From Hygrophila difformis (lineage: Eukaryota > Streptophyta > Magnoliopsida > Lamiales > Acanthaceae): a stretch of 64,000 nucleotides of DNA. The translations under genes were made by a program, and so were the position numbers. Under the pieces are notes generated by a model, which was not told where the DNA came from, searched no databases, and was given only the letters and a program-made list of their open reading frames with translations. The stretch spans positions 38,510,148 through 38,574,147 of the forward strand of contig JAOANR010000008.1 in assembly GCA_030278955.1 (NCBI GenBank). The letters are read 5' to 3'. Positions 44,561 to 57,791 of this stretch are shown one piece after another (the first letter of the stretch is position 1; every line of letters starts with the position of its first letter).

Positions 44561-46681
44561 GGGCGGTTTTTCGTCTTGAAAAGAGCTCAAGTAATTTCCT
44601 CTCTTTATCTTTCTCGTGCTAACTTCTCCTTAAAATCCGGTCACGCCTTTTCGTTTTCCCTTATCTTTTTAAACTACTCTCCCTTCTTCTTTTCATATTC
44701 CCTCCTGTATCTTTCCTCTTTTCGTCTTTCTCTCAATGGGGCAACCGACTCTTTCACCTTATTCTCAAAAGATCAAAGATGTCGAAGATTCCCTCGCCGA
44801 TATCTCTTCACTTCGTCCTATTGACAGCGATCTTACTGCTCTTGGGCCTCTTGCAACTTCTTCCGAGGCCGCAACTTCCGCTTCTACTCTTTTTGGGGAA
44901 TCGAAGACGATCCCTTTGTTTTCGGATTACTTCTCTGCCAAGCTTATTAGTCCTCTCAGTACTTGGCCTTTGGTGACTCCAGAACATATTGCTTGGTACG
45001 AAAGGGCTCTTCCTCACTGTGGATCGGTTTGGGTTACCTCTGGTGTTAATCATTTGATTAAGTTGAGCACGCAGTCTTTCCCCACTACTTATAACTAAAT
45101 TCAGGCCCTTCTTTGCTTTTGGAATTCCTCCATTAACTGTTTCTGCTTCCCCTGGGGTATGATGACTCCGACTATTGAGGACGTTAAGCTTCTTCTAGAT
45201 TTACCCTCTCTTGGAAAGCACGTTCTAGGTGTTACCGGCTCCGAAAAACCCACCACGAAAAACTCCGGCTATGCTTCAGGACTCACTTTTTCCTCATGGA
45301 TTAATAAGTACCATGGTACTAAGCCCGAATTCCCCCAGGTGGAATCTGTGGCTTTTATGATGCATTTTCTTAGCCGATTCTTCTGGTGCGCACCTGCTAA
45401 GAATGTTATTCTTGAAACCTATCCTTTGGCCAAGGCCATTATGGATGATGTTCATTTGCCTCTCACTGACTACTTTTGGTGCATTTGTATTCTGGTATTT
45501 CGTCCCTGGTTCATGGTTGGGCTGATGGTCACTCCAACAGATCTCATGGCCCCCTTTGGTTCCTTCACCTCTGGCTTGTCTGGCATTTCAGGGATATGTC
45601 TTGTTTTGAACCCCAACCTTTCGATACTACCCATCCTTCGGCCAATGATCTTCTCGGAGTCCGATTTCCCGAAATGCGCACTGAACAATGGATTTATTAT
45701 TTCATGAACCGATCCCCACTTGGTCCCTCTTCTTGCCACCTTTACTCTGGCACTCCGGATAGCTGGGTTTCGGCTATCAATGTTCCTCCTTTTGGTAGAC
45801 CCCTTCTGAAGGCGTTTGCTCAAGTCTGGAATGCTTGTATCATTTCTCGTCATGTTTTTAATTGCTCGCTGTTTGTTCCCCCCGAACATCCTATCCTTTC
45901 TGAGGTTTACAACCCTCACTTAGTCAGCCGCCAATTCGACTTTGCTCAAGATGTGGTCCTTCCTCTTTATGGAGATCCGAATTGATACAACAAATCTTTC
46001 AAAGGATTCGGCCCTGAGAATAGCCGAAATCTTTGTCGCACATGGGCTCTCCGAATTTGCATCTTTGAAGTTCGTTCTCTCGACATCCGTCCTGGCCTAT
46101 CGACCAAGCGTTTTGATGACTGGTGGGAGAAAGTTCTTTCTTATGCTAATTTCGGCACTAATTTGCAGAGCCTCCTTATTTCTCGTGGTTTCCCAGGTAT
46201 TATGATGTTTTCGGTTGTTGGTTCAGCCCCCGGTTACTCCTGCTCTTCTCAAGAGGATGACCCTCTACTCCCCTTACTTAGTAAGTCTTTTTGATTTCTT
46301 ATATTGCGTGGCGTGTATCTTTCTCAGATTTTCCTCTTATTCCCGTTTTGCAGGGGCTGCTTTGGATGATGTCTCGTCTCTTCCATCCCGTCCACGCATT
46401 TCGTCTGCTCCTACTACTTCTGCGAAACGAAAGCGTACTGCTTCTGGTTCGGGGAAGTCGAAAAAAAAAACCTGCATCCAAGACACTGCGACGTTCGACT
46501 CGTTCGCCCCTTCCTAGTTCGGCTGTGTCCGCTGATCAGGTCTCCTGCCATTTTTCTCCCTTATCTTTTTTCATTTTTCACTGTCGCCTTATTGACATTT
46601 ATTTCCTTCTCTTTTAGGTTCCTCGTGTTGCAGTCTCTTCTGATCCTTCTGTATCGCCTGATCCTTCTACTACGGCCCTTG

Positions 46682-49275
46682 TGTAACACCCCGGTTTTTG
46701 GTCACCCAGGTCGGGATGTCACCGCCACATCCCCCTAGTAAGACACGGTTTCTCCGAGCTTACTAAAGAGATGCAAGGCTAGGTATTGCAGCATTTAAAA
46801 CATTTAAATCATTGAAAATAGCCCATACAATATAATTCAAAAATAATATTAATATAGCGCAGCGGAAATAATTGTTTTAGTATAGTATCACAGCGGAAAA
46901 TATAAGTAGGGCCGACATGGCCAAAACACGGGTTAAACAAGCCCGTTCATAATATAGTCTAAAGTACGAATTCAAAAGCAAAATAATGTTTCCCAAAATC
47001 CCATGCATGAATCGTGCTCACACATGCTCATTCCACATATTCTGTAAGAAAAGGAATAAAAACAGTTTTGGTCAGCAAACTTGCTGAGTAAGTTAACACA
47101 TGTATGATCGTAGGATTTAAAAGCCATTAACTTTAATAATTTAATAAAAGCATGATAATAACATAATATTTAATTTAATCTAACCGGTAGCATAATTTAT
47201 TTCAGGGCTCTATTTAACAACACATTTCGCATGACTTAGAATAATAGCCATAATTTAAATAAAGCATTTAAATAATTTAATTGGACATCAAACATAATTT
47301 AATTTAATTTTATTTTATTTAATATCCCCATTACATCCCCGATTTGGTATTTCAAAGTTTCACGATAGCATCGCGATGTCAACAAGTTTAGCCGGTAGCC
47401 CGGCGGCCGCAACCATATCAGCCATACCCAGTACCACTCCGGAGCCTCGGAAAACCCATGTGGATATTCACGAGAGTGTAGGCTCTATATTTCGCCGTTT
47501 TGGCAATATCACATTTCAAGTTTAGCGCGCGGGGGTCACCATCGTCCATTACGGCACGGAGTGAAGCAGTTAGGGGGCACCCTGCAGAGCACTCACCCCT
47601 AATTTTAATTTATCAAGTTTGTAAGGGGATTTAGTTTTAAAATTCTGACTTTAATTGTATTCATTTAAAAATAATATCTCAACTCATTTCAACCCTAAAG
47701 GTTAATTCCATGTTTCAACAAGATTTCAAGATTTTGTTTCCGGTAAACCACAGTTTACTCTAAAATTCGTCTAAAATCAGATTTAATTCCAAAAATTCCA
47801 AACTTTCACGACTGACTCAGAAACGTCGAGATCTACAACTTTCGTGTTTTAACTTTTTCAATCCGAGATACCTAAATAGGTCAAAATTACCAATTTTCGC
47901 AGAAGAACAATTCTGTCCGAATTCAATGTATCACAGTTTAAAGATTTCGAATTCTACCATAGCAATTCAACTCCAAATTTGATGAAATTTTACAGAGATC
48001 ATCTTAAGACAATTATCTACAACTTTCATGTTCGGCCAAAGATCTAAAACGGTCTAGAACCTATGTCAAAAACATGATCAAGATCATTCCTAAGTTCTGT
48101 CAAGAATTTCAAGATCTAGATTCAAGCAGTTCAGTTTCGGTGTGTTTTCACATATCAAATCATCTCTAAAAATTCTCAAAATTTTACAGTAGATAGATCT
48201 AAGCCTTAAGAATGTTTTTCGTGTTTTAAGTTTTTCCGTTTGAGTTCGTTTTAAGGTTCGGAAAAATTCATCAAATCTGTTGCGTCGGTAGAAAGTATAA
48301 ATTGACAGATTTTCGATTTCTTGTTAATCTTTTAGTTTTGAATGTTTTAATTCATCCCAAAACCATGTAAGAGTTAACTTACAGAGTTGTGAACGTCCGG
48401 GATCGTCTATTTCAAAGGCGTGGCTTCCAGATCACCGTTTCTCCTCTCCGTTCGTCGGGTTCTACGATCTAGATCCAATACGAGGTGTAGAAGAGAAAAG
48501 AAGAAGATTAGGATTCGTTTTCGAATCGTATATAGAACAAAGATTGGATCGAGACTTACCACGACTATGGAGATCTTAGAATTTTCGTCCAACAGTGTTC
48601 GCCTTGGTTTCGTGCCTCCGACGACTCCGGATTTAGGGTTTCGAATGTATAGAAAGTTGTAGGGTTTTGTAAAAGTATTCGGAGCTCCTAGGAGATCTTA
48701 TTTATAGATATCTAAGACCTAGGGCGTCCAAAATCTGACTTCAAGGGTCTTGGGTCGAGAGACGTTCAACCAAAAGTCGAAAAATCCGCGTTCGGGCGAG
48801 AGATTCACTCAACGGGCGAATCTGTCGCGTGGCGCGGTCGTGGCGCGCCCAATGCCTATGGACCGCGCGGCCACCGCGCCGACTTCGCCTGGACTTCGGT
48901 CCGGGCGGGTCATGCGATCCGTCGTGCTTTTCCGCCTCTCTTTCGGGTTTCTATCCCTCTATGCTCCCGAATTCCGATTTCCGGGGTATCTTCGGGTTTC
49001 TACTTTCTCTCTAAATTTTTACTCGGGTCTAATTGGATGTTTGGACTCGAATCCTCGAGTTCATTAGTGTCGGGTTTCGTTGTACAATTTACTTACCTTA
49101 ATCAATTCTTTTTATGTAATTAAATTCCTTTTTAAGTTAAATCTTATTTCTCATTTCCTTATCTTTATTTATTTATTTATTTGCTGGATTTATCTATTTA
49201 TTTTATTTATTGTATTTATTGTTTATTTATTTAATTATTGTTTTATTTTATGCTGGAAAATTCTCGGGTATTACA
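46682..49275 (-). repeat. 3' LTR of the Tekay element
   Basis: A 2,594 bp repeat; on the minus strand it starts tgtaatacccgag and ends ggggtgttaca. A TATAAATA box lies at 48699-48706 (minus strand). The open frames at 48407-49337 are non-coding LTR sequence repeated at 56925-57797. Confidence 0.97.
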
Positions 49276-49289
49276 GTCTACCATCCTTA
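49276..49289 (-). other. Polypurine tract candidate, Tekay element
   Basis: On the minus strand taaggatggtagac abuts the 3' LTR, as in related plant elements. A second purine run (aagggggagagga) lies about 200 bp upstream at 49476-49488 and could be an additional priming site. Confidence 0.5.
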
Positions 49290-49498
49290 AGAATCAACTT
49301 CGTCCTCGAAGTTGTGTTTCGGCTTTTCTCGTGCTAAGGTCTTGTGTTTGTTTTATTATGTTGTGACTGAACTTAGAATTAAAACTTCTAAGCTGCCTAC
49401 GTACCCGGTAAAGGGATCAAGCCATAACGTAGTTCAAAAGTTTACAAAAATGCACGAAAATTAGGTGGTATGACATCCTCTCCCCCTTAAGATTGCAG

Positions 49499-52400
49499 TT
49501 ATGTCCCCATAACTGTGTCGGTATCGGTTTGGAACAATGTCGGGTAGCGTTCTCTCATGTCGGATTCTACTTCCCAAGTTGCCGTTTCACTTTCGTGGTT
49601 TGACCAAAGAACCTTGATCATTTTTACGGTTTTGTTCCTCGTTACTCGTTCCTTAGTATCGAGAATACGCACTGGGACTTCTTCGTAAGTCAAGTCTTCA
49701 TCGAGCTCAATTATCTCCGGTTGAAGTACATGTGTCGGGTCCAGCACATACTTCTTTAGTTGCGAGACATGGAAGACATTATGAACTCGATCTAATTGTG
49801 GCGGTAAAGCCAATCGGTAGGCTAGAGTTCCGACTCGTTCTAGAATTTCGTAAGGTCCTATATATCGAGGACTTAACTTCCCTCGTTTGCCAAAGCGCAT
49901 CACCCCCTTCATAGGTGATATCTTTAGCATGACCATATCTCCCACTTGAAATTCTAGGTCTCGTCGTCTCACGTCGGCATAACTCTTTTGACGGTCTTGT
50001 GCGGCTTTCATCTTCCCTTGAATCACTTTGATTTGTTGAGCCATGTCTTCGATAAGTTGTGGTCCCACTACCACGGACTCATCGTTTTCTTCCCAGCTCA
50101 ACGGACTTCGGCACTTTCGTCCATACAACGCCTCGAAAGGTGCCATGCCGATGCTAGCATGGTAGCTATTATTATAAGAGAATTCGATTAAGGGTAAATG
50201 GGATTCCCAATTCCCCTTAAATTCCAACACGCATGCTCTCAGCATGTCCTCTAGTGTTTGGATTGTTCTCTCGGTTTGACTATCCGTCATTGGGTGGAAT
50301 GCGGTGCTCATTTTGATTTGAGTACCGAGAGCTTTTTGTAACTCCGTCCAAAAATGAGAGACAAATCTACTGTCTCTATCGGAAATGATATCATGTGGTA
50401 TTCCATGTCGTCGTACCACATTATCAATGTAGGCTCGGGCCAATTGGTCCATAGTCCACGTGTCTTTCATTGGGATAAATATGGCTGTCTTCGTTAGCCT
50501 ATCCACAATCACCCAGATCTTGTTCATGCCTTTAGGTGATCGGGGTAATCCCGAGACAAAGTCCATTGAGATGCTATCCCACTTCCAACTTGGAATCTCT
50601 AGTGGTTGCATCAATTCTAAGGGTTTATATCGCACTGCCTTAACCTTTTGGCAGGTGAGACATTTCACCACGAAGTTCGCCACTTCCTTCTTCATTCCCG
50701 GCCACCAATAGATCTTCTTCAGATCTTTGTATAGCTTGTCACCTCCGGGATGTACGGAATATGGCGTGTTGTGCCCTTCCTCCATCAACCTTAGTTTCAA
50801 CTCGGTACATTTAAGGGGCACACACCATCTCCCTTTAAAACGGATGCTTCCATCCTCATGGACAGCAAATCCTATTGCCTTTCCTTCGGCAATATACCCT
50901 TTTATCTTCTCGAGTTTCGGGTCGCCCGGTTGAGCGAGTCGAATCTCGTCCAATATTGGAGTTTCTACGACCATGGCATTGACCGTTTCTCTCAGTGTGC
51001 CAGGATGCACAAGTTCTAACTCCAATCTTGCCAACTCCATGTACAATGCCTGCGGAATTACCAACGAGTTTGTCACGTGTTGGGTTTTCCGACTTAGGGC
51101 ATCGGCTACCACATTCGCCTTCCCCTCGTGGTATGCTATCTCTAAATCGTAGTCTTTAATAAGTTCCAACCACCTTCGCTGTCTCAAATTCAACTCCTTC
51201 TGAGTGAATATATATTTCAAGCTCTTGTGGTCGGTGAACATTCGACACTTCCGCCCATAAAGATAATGTCTCCATATCTTTAGAGCGAAAATGACCGCTG
51301 CCAACTCCAGGTCATGTGTCGGATAATTCTCCTCATGAGGTTTTAGTTGGCGTGATGCGTACGCTACGACTCTCGAGTCTTGCATCAAGACGCAACCTAA
51401 ACCTTCCTTCGAAGCATCGCTGTATACTTCGAAGTCACCATTCTCGGATGGTAGTGTTAATACGGGTGTGGTTGTGAGTCGTTTCTTCAGCTCTTGAAAC
51501 GCAGTCTCACACGCTTCGGTCCACTCGTATTTTGCTCCTTTCTTCAGTAGCTGGGTCAAAGGACGTGCAATCCTTGAAAAGTCCTTCACAAACCGTCTAT
51601 AATACCCCGCTAATCCAAGGAAACTCCTTATTTCCGTTGGACTCTTCGGAGTTGCCCACTCCGTCACGGCAGAAACCTTTGCCGGATCCACTGATACTCC
51701 ATCAGCGGATACTATGTGTCCGAGAAATGCCACTTCTTTCAACCAAAAATCGCATTTCGACAGCTTGCCGTATAGCTGATTTCTTCGCAAGATTTCTAAC
51801 ACTTGATGTAAGTGTTTTGCATGCTCTTCCTCGCTCTTTGAGTAGATCAGGATGTCGTCGATGAACACTACGACACACTGATCTAACAACTCTCGGAACA
51901 CGTTGTTCATGAGATTCATGAACATGGCCGGAGCATTTGTTAACCCGAATGATAACACTGTGAACTCGTAATGGCCATATCGCGTTCGAAATGCCGTCTT
52001 CGGAATGTCCTTCTCGGCGATCCTCAATTGATGATACCCAGATCGCAAATCGATCTTCGAGAATACTGAAGCTCCCTTCAGTTGATCAAACAGATCCTCT
52101 ATTCTCGGTAGGGGGTATTTATTCTTGATGGTCACTTGGTTTAGTCCTCGGTAATCTATGCAAAGACGTAGTCCTCCGTCTTTCTTCTTGACAAATAAAA
52201 CCGGTGCTCCCCAAGGGGACGTACTCGGTCTTATGTAACCTTTTCCTAATAGTTCCTCGAGTTGTTCCTTTAACTCCTTCATTTCCAGCGGTGCCATCCG
52301 GTACGGAGCTTTTGAGACATGCTCTGTCCCCGGAATGAGATCTATAGTGAATTCAAGATCTCTCTCAGGTGGCATGCCCGGAACGTCCTCAGGGAACACG

Positions 52401-52501
52401 TCCGGGTATTCTCTTACCACTGGTATGCTATCAACCTTGTTTTCTTCCGCCTCAAGGTTGTGCACGTAGCACGCATATAGTTCATACCCCTTACGCATCA
52501 A
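49499..52501 (-). CDS. pol: Pol of the Tekay element (RT, RNase H, integrase, chromodomain)
   Basis: Open for 1,000 codons. The RT has D151 ([12 protein letters not shown]) and FIDD at 213-216. RNase H has D362, E399, D424 and D467. Integrase has the zinc motif H577, H584, C614, C617 and catalytic D647, D708 and E744. The C-terminus (about 945-995) is a chromodomain-like region ([15 protein letters not shown]) that in this clade guides integration to chromatin. No stop interrupts it. The first ATG (52501) is not the natural start: homologous coding sequence continues upstream in the same frame, and a one-base shift near 52540 separates it from the protease. The enzymes would act in the cytoplasmic particle and then in the nucleus. 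Confidence 0.95.
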   Translation of the reverse strand: MMRKGYELYACYVHNLEAEENKVDSIPVVREYPDVFPEDVPGMPPERDLEFTIDLIPGTEHVSKAPYRMAPLEMKELKEQLEELLGKGYIRPSTSPWGAPVLFVKKKDGGLRLCIDYRGLNQVTIKNKYPLPRIEDLFDQLKGASVFSKIDLRSGYHQLRIAEKDIPKTAFRTRYGHYEFTVLSFGLTNAPAMFMNLMNNVFRELLDQCVVVFIDDILIYSKSEEEHAKHLHQVLEILRRNQLYGKLSKCDFWLKEVAFLGHIVSADGVSVDPAKVSAVTEWATPKSPTEIRSFLGLAGYYRRFVKDFSRIARPLTQLLKKGAKYEWTEACETAFQELKKRLTTTPVLTLPSENGDFEVYSDASKEGLGCVLMQDSRVVAYASRQLKPHEENYPTHDLELAAVIFALKIWRHYLYGRKCRMFTDHKSLKYIFTQKELNLRQRRWLELIKDYDLEIAYHEGKANVVADALSRKTQHVTNSLVIPQALYMELARLELELVHPGTLRETVNAMVVETPILDEIRLAQPGDPKLEKIKGYIAEGKAIGFAVHEDGSIRFKGRWCVPLKCTELKLRLMEEGHNTPYSVHPGGDKLYKDLKKIYWWPGMKKEVANFVVKCLTCQKVKAVRYKPLELMQPLEIPSWKWDSISMDFVSGLPRSPKGMNKIWVIVDRLTKTAIFIPMKDTWTMDQLARAYIDNVVRRHGIPHDIISDRDSRFVSHFWTELQKALGTQIKMSTAFHPMTDSQTERTIQTLEDMLRACVLEFKGNWESHLPLIEFSYNNSYHASIGMAPFEALYGRKCRSPLSWEENDESVVVGPQLIEDMAQQIKVIQGKMKAAQDRQKSYADVRRRDLEFQVGDMVMLKISPMKGVMRFGKRGKLSPRYIGPYEILERVGTLAYRLALPPQLDRVHNVFHVSQLKKYVLDPTHVLQPEIIELDEDLTYEEVPVRILDTKERVTRNKTVKMIKVLWSNHESETATWEVESDMRERYPTLFQTDTDTVMGT

Positions 52502-52506
52502 GTTAC

Positions 52507-54228
52507 TTAATTTGAGTGCACTAACGATTTTGTTACTTTTCTTAGGGGGTGAGAGTAAAAGATGACTCTCTTTCCCCTACTTTTTGACAAGGTGATCTTT
52601 TGCTTTTGGCATTCGATCACCGCTTTATACTGGGATAACCAATCCATCCCCAGTATGATGTCAAAGTCTCTTAAGTTAAATTCTACCAAGTTCGCGAAGA
52701 ATTCTACGTTCTTTATCACTATAGGAATTCCGTTATATCGTTTAGAGCAAGACACTACTTCTCCAGAAGGCAATTGAATTCCTAAGCTAATTCTCTCGCA
52801 CTTAGGTAGATCTAACTCAGGCACTATCTTTGATGCTATAATTGAGCAACTAGCTCCAGAATCAAACAGAATTCTAAGGGGCGTATTCAACACATAAAAT
52901 GTACCTGCCATCACTTCTCCTTGCGCAGGCACGTCCGCTTGGTTCACCACGTTCAGCCTCCCCATAGGGCGTCCCTGATTGCCCTGCTGATTCGCATTCG
53001 GCTGCTGATTTTGTTGCCGGTTTTGATTCTGAGGGGGCGGAGGTCGTTGGTTCTGGTTCTGGTTTTTCGGCCTATTTTGAGGGGGTCTGTACCCTTGGTT
53101 ATTCCCGTTTCGCCCGTTTTGATTTTGAGGTTGTTCTTGCCCCGCGACCAAATCGTCCCTTCTCGTTATGTTCTCGAGCCTAGTCCGGCAATCTCGTCGA
53201 ACGTGACCCATTCGACCGCATCGGTAACAGGCGCCTTGTTGCGGGCATCCCGTTGCCAGATGGGGTCGTCCACATCTCGGGCAAGGTGGTACCAGATCTT
53301 CTTGGTTGAACCTCCTCCCAGTGTTGTTTTGTTGGGGCCTATTCGACCCTCTGCGCTGCTCGTTCCTCCCAGTGTTGTTCTCGTTTCTTGAGTCTCAGCT
53401 TCTCTTGTCTTGGGGACCCCTGCTGGACTCCCCACTCACCCTTCTTTTCAACTGCTGCACACGTGCTACCGCCACAGCGCGGTCATACACAACTTGCAAA
53501 TCGGGGTAGTGTACCCCCGCGATCACCTCGCGCACAGACAGGTTCAGTCCCATCTCGAACTTCTGTGCCTTTTCCGCATCAGTAGGCACTAGCCTTGGTG
53601 CGAACCTCACCAACTCCTTGAAGCGTGTGTAGTATTCCTGCACCGTTTGGCCTCCTTGCTTCAGCGACAGGAATTCTTCGTACATGGCAGCTTTAGTACT
53701 CAAGGGATAGAATCGATCCCTGAGTAGTTCCATCATCTCCATCCACGAGTAAGGCTCGTCATCTTCAGTCAGTTTGGCCTGCGTCGCCTGCCACCAGTCG
53801 TCAGCTTCGCCTCCCAGGTAGTATGAAGCGACATGCGCCCTCTCTCCTTCCGGACATTTGACCGCTCCCAGCAGCTTGTCAAAAGTCCGGATCCATTCCT
53901 CCAGTTTAGCTGGATCCTCCTCACCAGCGTAGTGGGGCGGCTGGTAAGGATTCACCATCGCCAGGTAGTTAGGGCGAGCTTGGGGCGGAGGTACCGCCGC
54001 AGCTTGACCCTGGTTGACTTGCGCGTTTCCGAGCGCAATCAACACTTCCTCTATCGTCCTAAGACGATCGCCCACATTGTTCGGTGCGGGGGCGTCCTGC
54101 GCACCTTGGGGCTGTTCCATCTCAGGTTGAATCGGTTCAGTGACGTTTGGTGGTGTTTCAGTAGGTGTTTCAGTGGTGGTTTGGGGAGCGGGTTGAGTTC
54201 TTCCTCTTCCTCTTCCTCTGGGTGCCAT
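52507..54228 (-). pseudogene. gag: Gag-protease of the Tekay element, with an internal stop
   Basis: Starts at ATG 54226-54228 (MAPRGRGRGR); a longer frame to 54309 has no support. The gag domain (YYLGGEADDWWQ, LRDRFYP, FMGL-type FEMGLNL) is followed by TGA at 53395-53397. The same frame then continues with a CCHC knuckle (CYRCGRMGHVRRDC, near 53195-53235) and a protease with the active-site motif LFDSGASCSII and the distal DIILGMDWL. One substitution would explain the stop. The frame ends at 52507, where a single-base shift relative to RT is seen. Because gag and pol are normally one frame in this clade, both lesions are probably inactivating. Confidence 0.88.
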
Positions 54229-54528
54229 TCTGGTACAAATGGGATAGATTAGGACTGGTGAATTTAGTATATAGTCTAAGCAATGTATATGTGTTTTGTG
54301 ATTTAGCACGTGGTGCTCGATCGAATTAAGAAGCGTCGTACGCTTCGGGGTTTTTATTTTAATTTGTTCTTATTTCGAGATTTTTTTTTTGCACTGCTGT
54401 ACGGACAGATCTGTCCGTTTTTTTTTCGATTTATTACAAATAAATCGGGCATTTTATTTCCTCAAAAGAAATTTTAGTACAAAGGTAGAAATATTTTCCT
54501 AGCAAAATAGTATCTAACAATAGAATCT

Positions 54529-54864
54529 CTAGTGTCTCATGACGTCCTCCGGTGGGGTAGCAGGATCTTCCTCCGGATCTTCCTCCTCCGAACTCGGCGG
54601 CAATAGCTCGTCAAAGATAGTGTTTAAGTCTTGCCCGTGGGCATCGATGTATTCCTTTAGTATTAAGTTTTGTGTAGTGAGGGTTTGGACTTGGCGTTCG
54701 AGTTGGTTTATGCGGTGATGATTCGCCTCTCTCAAGTTGCCCATGTGATGTAAATTGGCCTCCAATTGAGCCATACGGTACTTCATTTGCTCTAGGGTTT
54801 GGTGGGAATCAAGATGAACGCTCATCATCCTGACCATCAACTGCATCATGTCTTGACTAGGCAT
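54529..54864 (-). CDS. Leader open frame upstream of gag, coiled-coil protein (unknown)
   Basis: A 111-codon frame between the primer site and gag, on the same strand. Residues about 10-75 have a heptad-like pattern (MRMMSVHLDSHQTLEQM, INQLERQVQTLTTQN), predicted by eye to be a coiled coil. The C-terminus is acidic (SSEEEDPEEDP). It ends about 300 bp before the gag ATG. I do not recognise it. It may be an accessory frame or a chance opening in the untranslated leader; comparison with other copies of the family would decide. Confidence 0.45.
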   Translation of the reverse strand: MPSQDMMQLMVRMMSVHLDSHQTLEQMKYRMAQLEANLHHMGNLREANHHRINQLERQVQTLTTQNLILKEYIDAHGQDLNTIFDELLPPSSEEEDPEEDPATPPEDVMRH

Positions 54865-54893
54865 TTAGCGCAAGCAAGAGATCTAAGTTAATA

Positions 54894-54983
54894 TTCGCCA
54901 AGATTCTAAGTTCAATTCGCCAAGATTCTAGGTTCAAATTCGCCAAGATTCTAAGTTCAAGTTTCGCCAAGATTCTAAGTTCA
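54894..54983 (-). repeat. Short tandem repeats in the Tekay leader
   Basis: Four copies of ttcgccaagattctaagttc, spaced 21-23 bp, between the primer site and the leader frame. Confidence 0.9.
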
Positions 54984-55185
54984 TAGCAGAGATGCAATAT
55001 GCAAATGCAAATGATGATTTCCCCCCAAAAATAATTTAATGCAATATATATATATTTTTTCCCATGGGTTTTAAAATAAAAATTTTCCATGGAAGTAATA
55101 CCTTAAAATTTAAAATAATAGTCAAAATCTTAATAATAGTTTAAAAATAATAATGGTTTAAAAATAATAGTTTAAAAATAGCCGG

Positions 55186-55197
55186 GCTCTGATACCA
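55186..55197 (-). other. Primer-binding site, Tekay element (initiator tRNA-Met)
   Basis: On the minus strand tggtatcagagc lies three bases after the 5' LTR. It is the standard complement of the 3' end of plant initiator tRNA-Met. Confidence 0.95.
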
Positions 55198-55200
55198 ACT

Positions 55201-57791
55201 TGTAACACCCCGGTTTTTGGTCACCCAGGTCGGGATGTCACCGCCACATCCCCCTAGTAAGACACGGTTTCTCCGAGCTTACTAAAGAGATGCAAGGCTA
55301 GGTATTGCAGTATTTAAAACATTTAAATCATTCAAAATAGCCCATACAATATAATTCAAAAATAATATTAATATAGCGCAGCGGAAATAATTGTTTTAGT
55401 ATAGTATCGCAGCGGAAAATATAAGTAGGGCCGACATGGCCAAAACACGGGTTAAACAGGCCCGTTCATAATATAGTCTAAAGTACGAATTCAAAAGCAA
55501 AATAATGTTTCCCAAAATCCCATGCATGAATCGTGCTCACACATGCTCATTCCACATATTCTGTAAGAAAAGGAATAAAAACGGTTTTGGTCAGCAAACT
55601 TGCTGAGTAAGTTAACACATGCATGATCGTAGGATTTAAAAGCCATTAACTTTAATAATTTAATAAAAGCATGATAATAACATAATATTTAATTTAATCT
55701 AACCGGTAGCATAATTTATTTCAGGGCTCTATTTAACAACACATTTCGCATGACTTAGAATAATAGCCATAATTTAAATAAAGCATTTAAATAATTTAAT
55801 TGGACATCAAACATAATTTAATTTAATTTTATTTTATTTAATATCCCCATTACATCCCCGATTTGGTATTTCAAAGTTTCACGATAGCATCGCGATGTCA
55901 ACAAGTTTAGCCGGTAGCCCGGCGACCGCAACCGTATCAGCCATACCCAGTACCACTCCGGAGCCTCGGGAAACCCATGTGGATATTCACGAGAGTGTAG
56001 GCTCTATATTTCGCCGTTTTGGCAATATCACATTTCAAGTTTAGCGCGCGGGGTCACCATCGTCCATTACGGCACGAAGTGAAGCAGTTAGGGGGCACCC
56101 TGCAGAGCACTCACCCCTAATTTTAATTTATCAAGTTTGTAAGGGGATTTAGTTTTAAAATTCTGACTTTAATTGTATTCATTTAAAAATAATATCTCAA
56201 CTCATTTCAACCCTAAAGGTTAATTCCATGTTTCAACAAGATTTCAAGATTTTGTTTCCGGTAAACCACAGTTTACTCTAAAATTCGTCTAAAATCAGAT
56301 TTAATTCCAAAAATTCCACACTTTCACGACTGACTCAGAAACGTCGAGATCTACAACTTTCGTGTTTTAACTTTTTCAATCCGAGATACCTAAACAGGTC
56401 AAAATTACCAATTTTCGCAGAAGAACAATTCTGTCCGAATTCAATGTATCACAGTTTAAAGATTTCGAATTCTACCATAGCAATTCAACTCCAAATTTGA
56501 TGAAATTTTACAGAGATCATCTTAAGACAATTATCTACGACTTTCATGTTCGGTCAGAGATCTAAAACGGTCTGGAACCTATGTCAAAAACGTGATCAAG
56601 ATCATTCCTAAGTTCTGTCAAGAATTTCAAGATCTAGATTCAAGCAGTTCGGTTTCGGTGGGTTTTCACATATCAAATCGTGTCTAAAAATTCTCAAAAT
56701 TTTACAGTAGATAGATCTAAGCCTTAAGAACGTTTTTCATGTTTTAAGTTTTTCCATTTGAGTTCGTTTTAAGGTTCGGAAAAATTCATCAAATCTGTTG
56801 CGTCGGTAGAAAGTATAAATTGACAGATTTTCGATTTCTTGTTAATCTTTTAGTTTTGAATGTTTTAATTCATCCCAAAACCATGTAAGAGTTAACTTAC
56901 AGAGTTGTGAACGTCCGGGATCGTCTATTTCGAAGGCGTGGCTTCCAGATCACCGTTTCTCCTCTCCGTTCGTCGGGTTCTACGATCTAGATCCAATACG
57001 AGGTGTAGAAGAGAAAAGAAGAAGATTAGGATTCGTTTTCGAATCGTATATAGAACAAAGATTGGATCAAGACTTACCACGACTATGGAGATCTTAGAAT
57101 TTTCGTCCAACAGTGTTCGCCTTGGTTTCGTGCCTCCGACGACTCCGGATTTAGGGTTTCGAATGTGTAGAAAGTTGTAGGGTTTTGTAAAAGTATTCGG
57201 AGCTCCTAGGAGGTCTTATTTATAGATATCTAAGACCTAGGGCGTCCAAAATCTGATCCCAAGGGTCTTGGGTTGAGAGACGTTCAACCAAAAGTCGAAA
57301 AATCCGCGTTCGGGCGAGAGATTCACGCAACGGGCGAATCTGTCGCGTGGCGCGGTCGTGACGCGCCCAATGCCTATGGACCGCGCGGCCACCGCGCCGA
57401 CTTCGCCTGGAATTCGGTCCGGGCGGGTCGTGCGATCCGTCGTGCTTTTCCGCCTCTCTTTCGGGTTTCTATCCCTCTATGCTCCCGAATTCTGATTTCC
57501 GGGGTATCTTCGGGTTTCTACTTTCTCTCTAATTTTTATTCGGGTCTAATTGGATGTTTGGACTCGAATCCTCGAGTTCATTAGTGTCGGGTTTCGGTGT
57601 ACAATTTACTTACCTTAATCAATTCTTTTTATGTAGTTAAATTCCTTTTTAAGTTAAATCTCATTTCTCATTTCCTTATCTTTATTTATTATTTATTTGC
57701 TGGATTTATCTATTTATTTTATTTATTGTATTTATTGTTTATTTATTTAATTATTGTTTTATTTTATGTTGGAAAATTCTCGGGTATTACA
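55201..57791 (-). repeat. 5' LTR of the Tekay element
   Basis: A 2,591 bp repeat near-identical to 46682-49275. TATAAATA at 57217-57224 (minus strand) is the likely core promoter. The GC-rich part (about 57340-57440) encodes nothing. Confidence 0.97.

Larger units (their letters stand above)
46682..57791 (-). mobile_element. Ty3/gypsy chromovirus, Tekay lineage, nearly complete
   Basis: An 11.1 kb element on the minus strand with long LTRs (46682-49275 and 55201-57791) and a perfect duplication ccttg (46677-46681 and 57792-57796). It has an initiator-methionine tRNA primer site, gag with a CCHC knuckle, protease, RT, RNase H, integrase and a C-terminal chromodomain. The PR-RT-RH-INT-chromodomain order and long LTRs fit the Tekay (Del) clade. 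The two LTRs look nearly identical by eye, so the insertion is recent. Two lesions are visible, one stop in gag and one frameshift before RT. Confidence 0.97.

Noticed and set aside
48407..49337. Open frames of 60-105 codons in the Tekay LTRs
   Set aside because: Repeated in both LTRs with non-synonymous and frame changes; LTR sequence, not genes.
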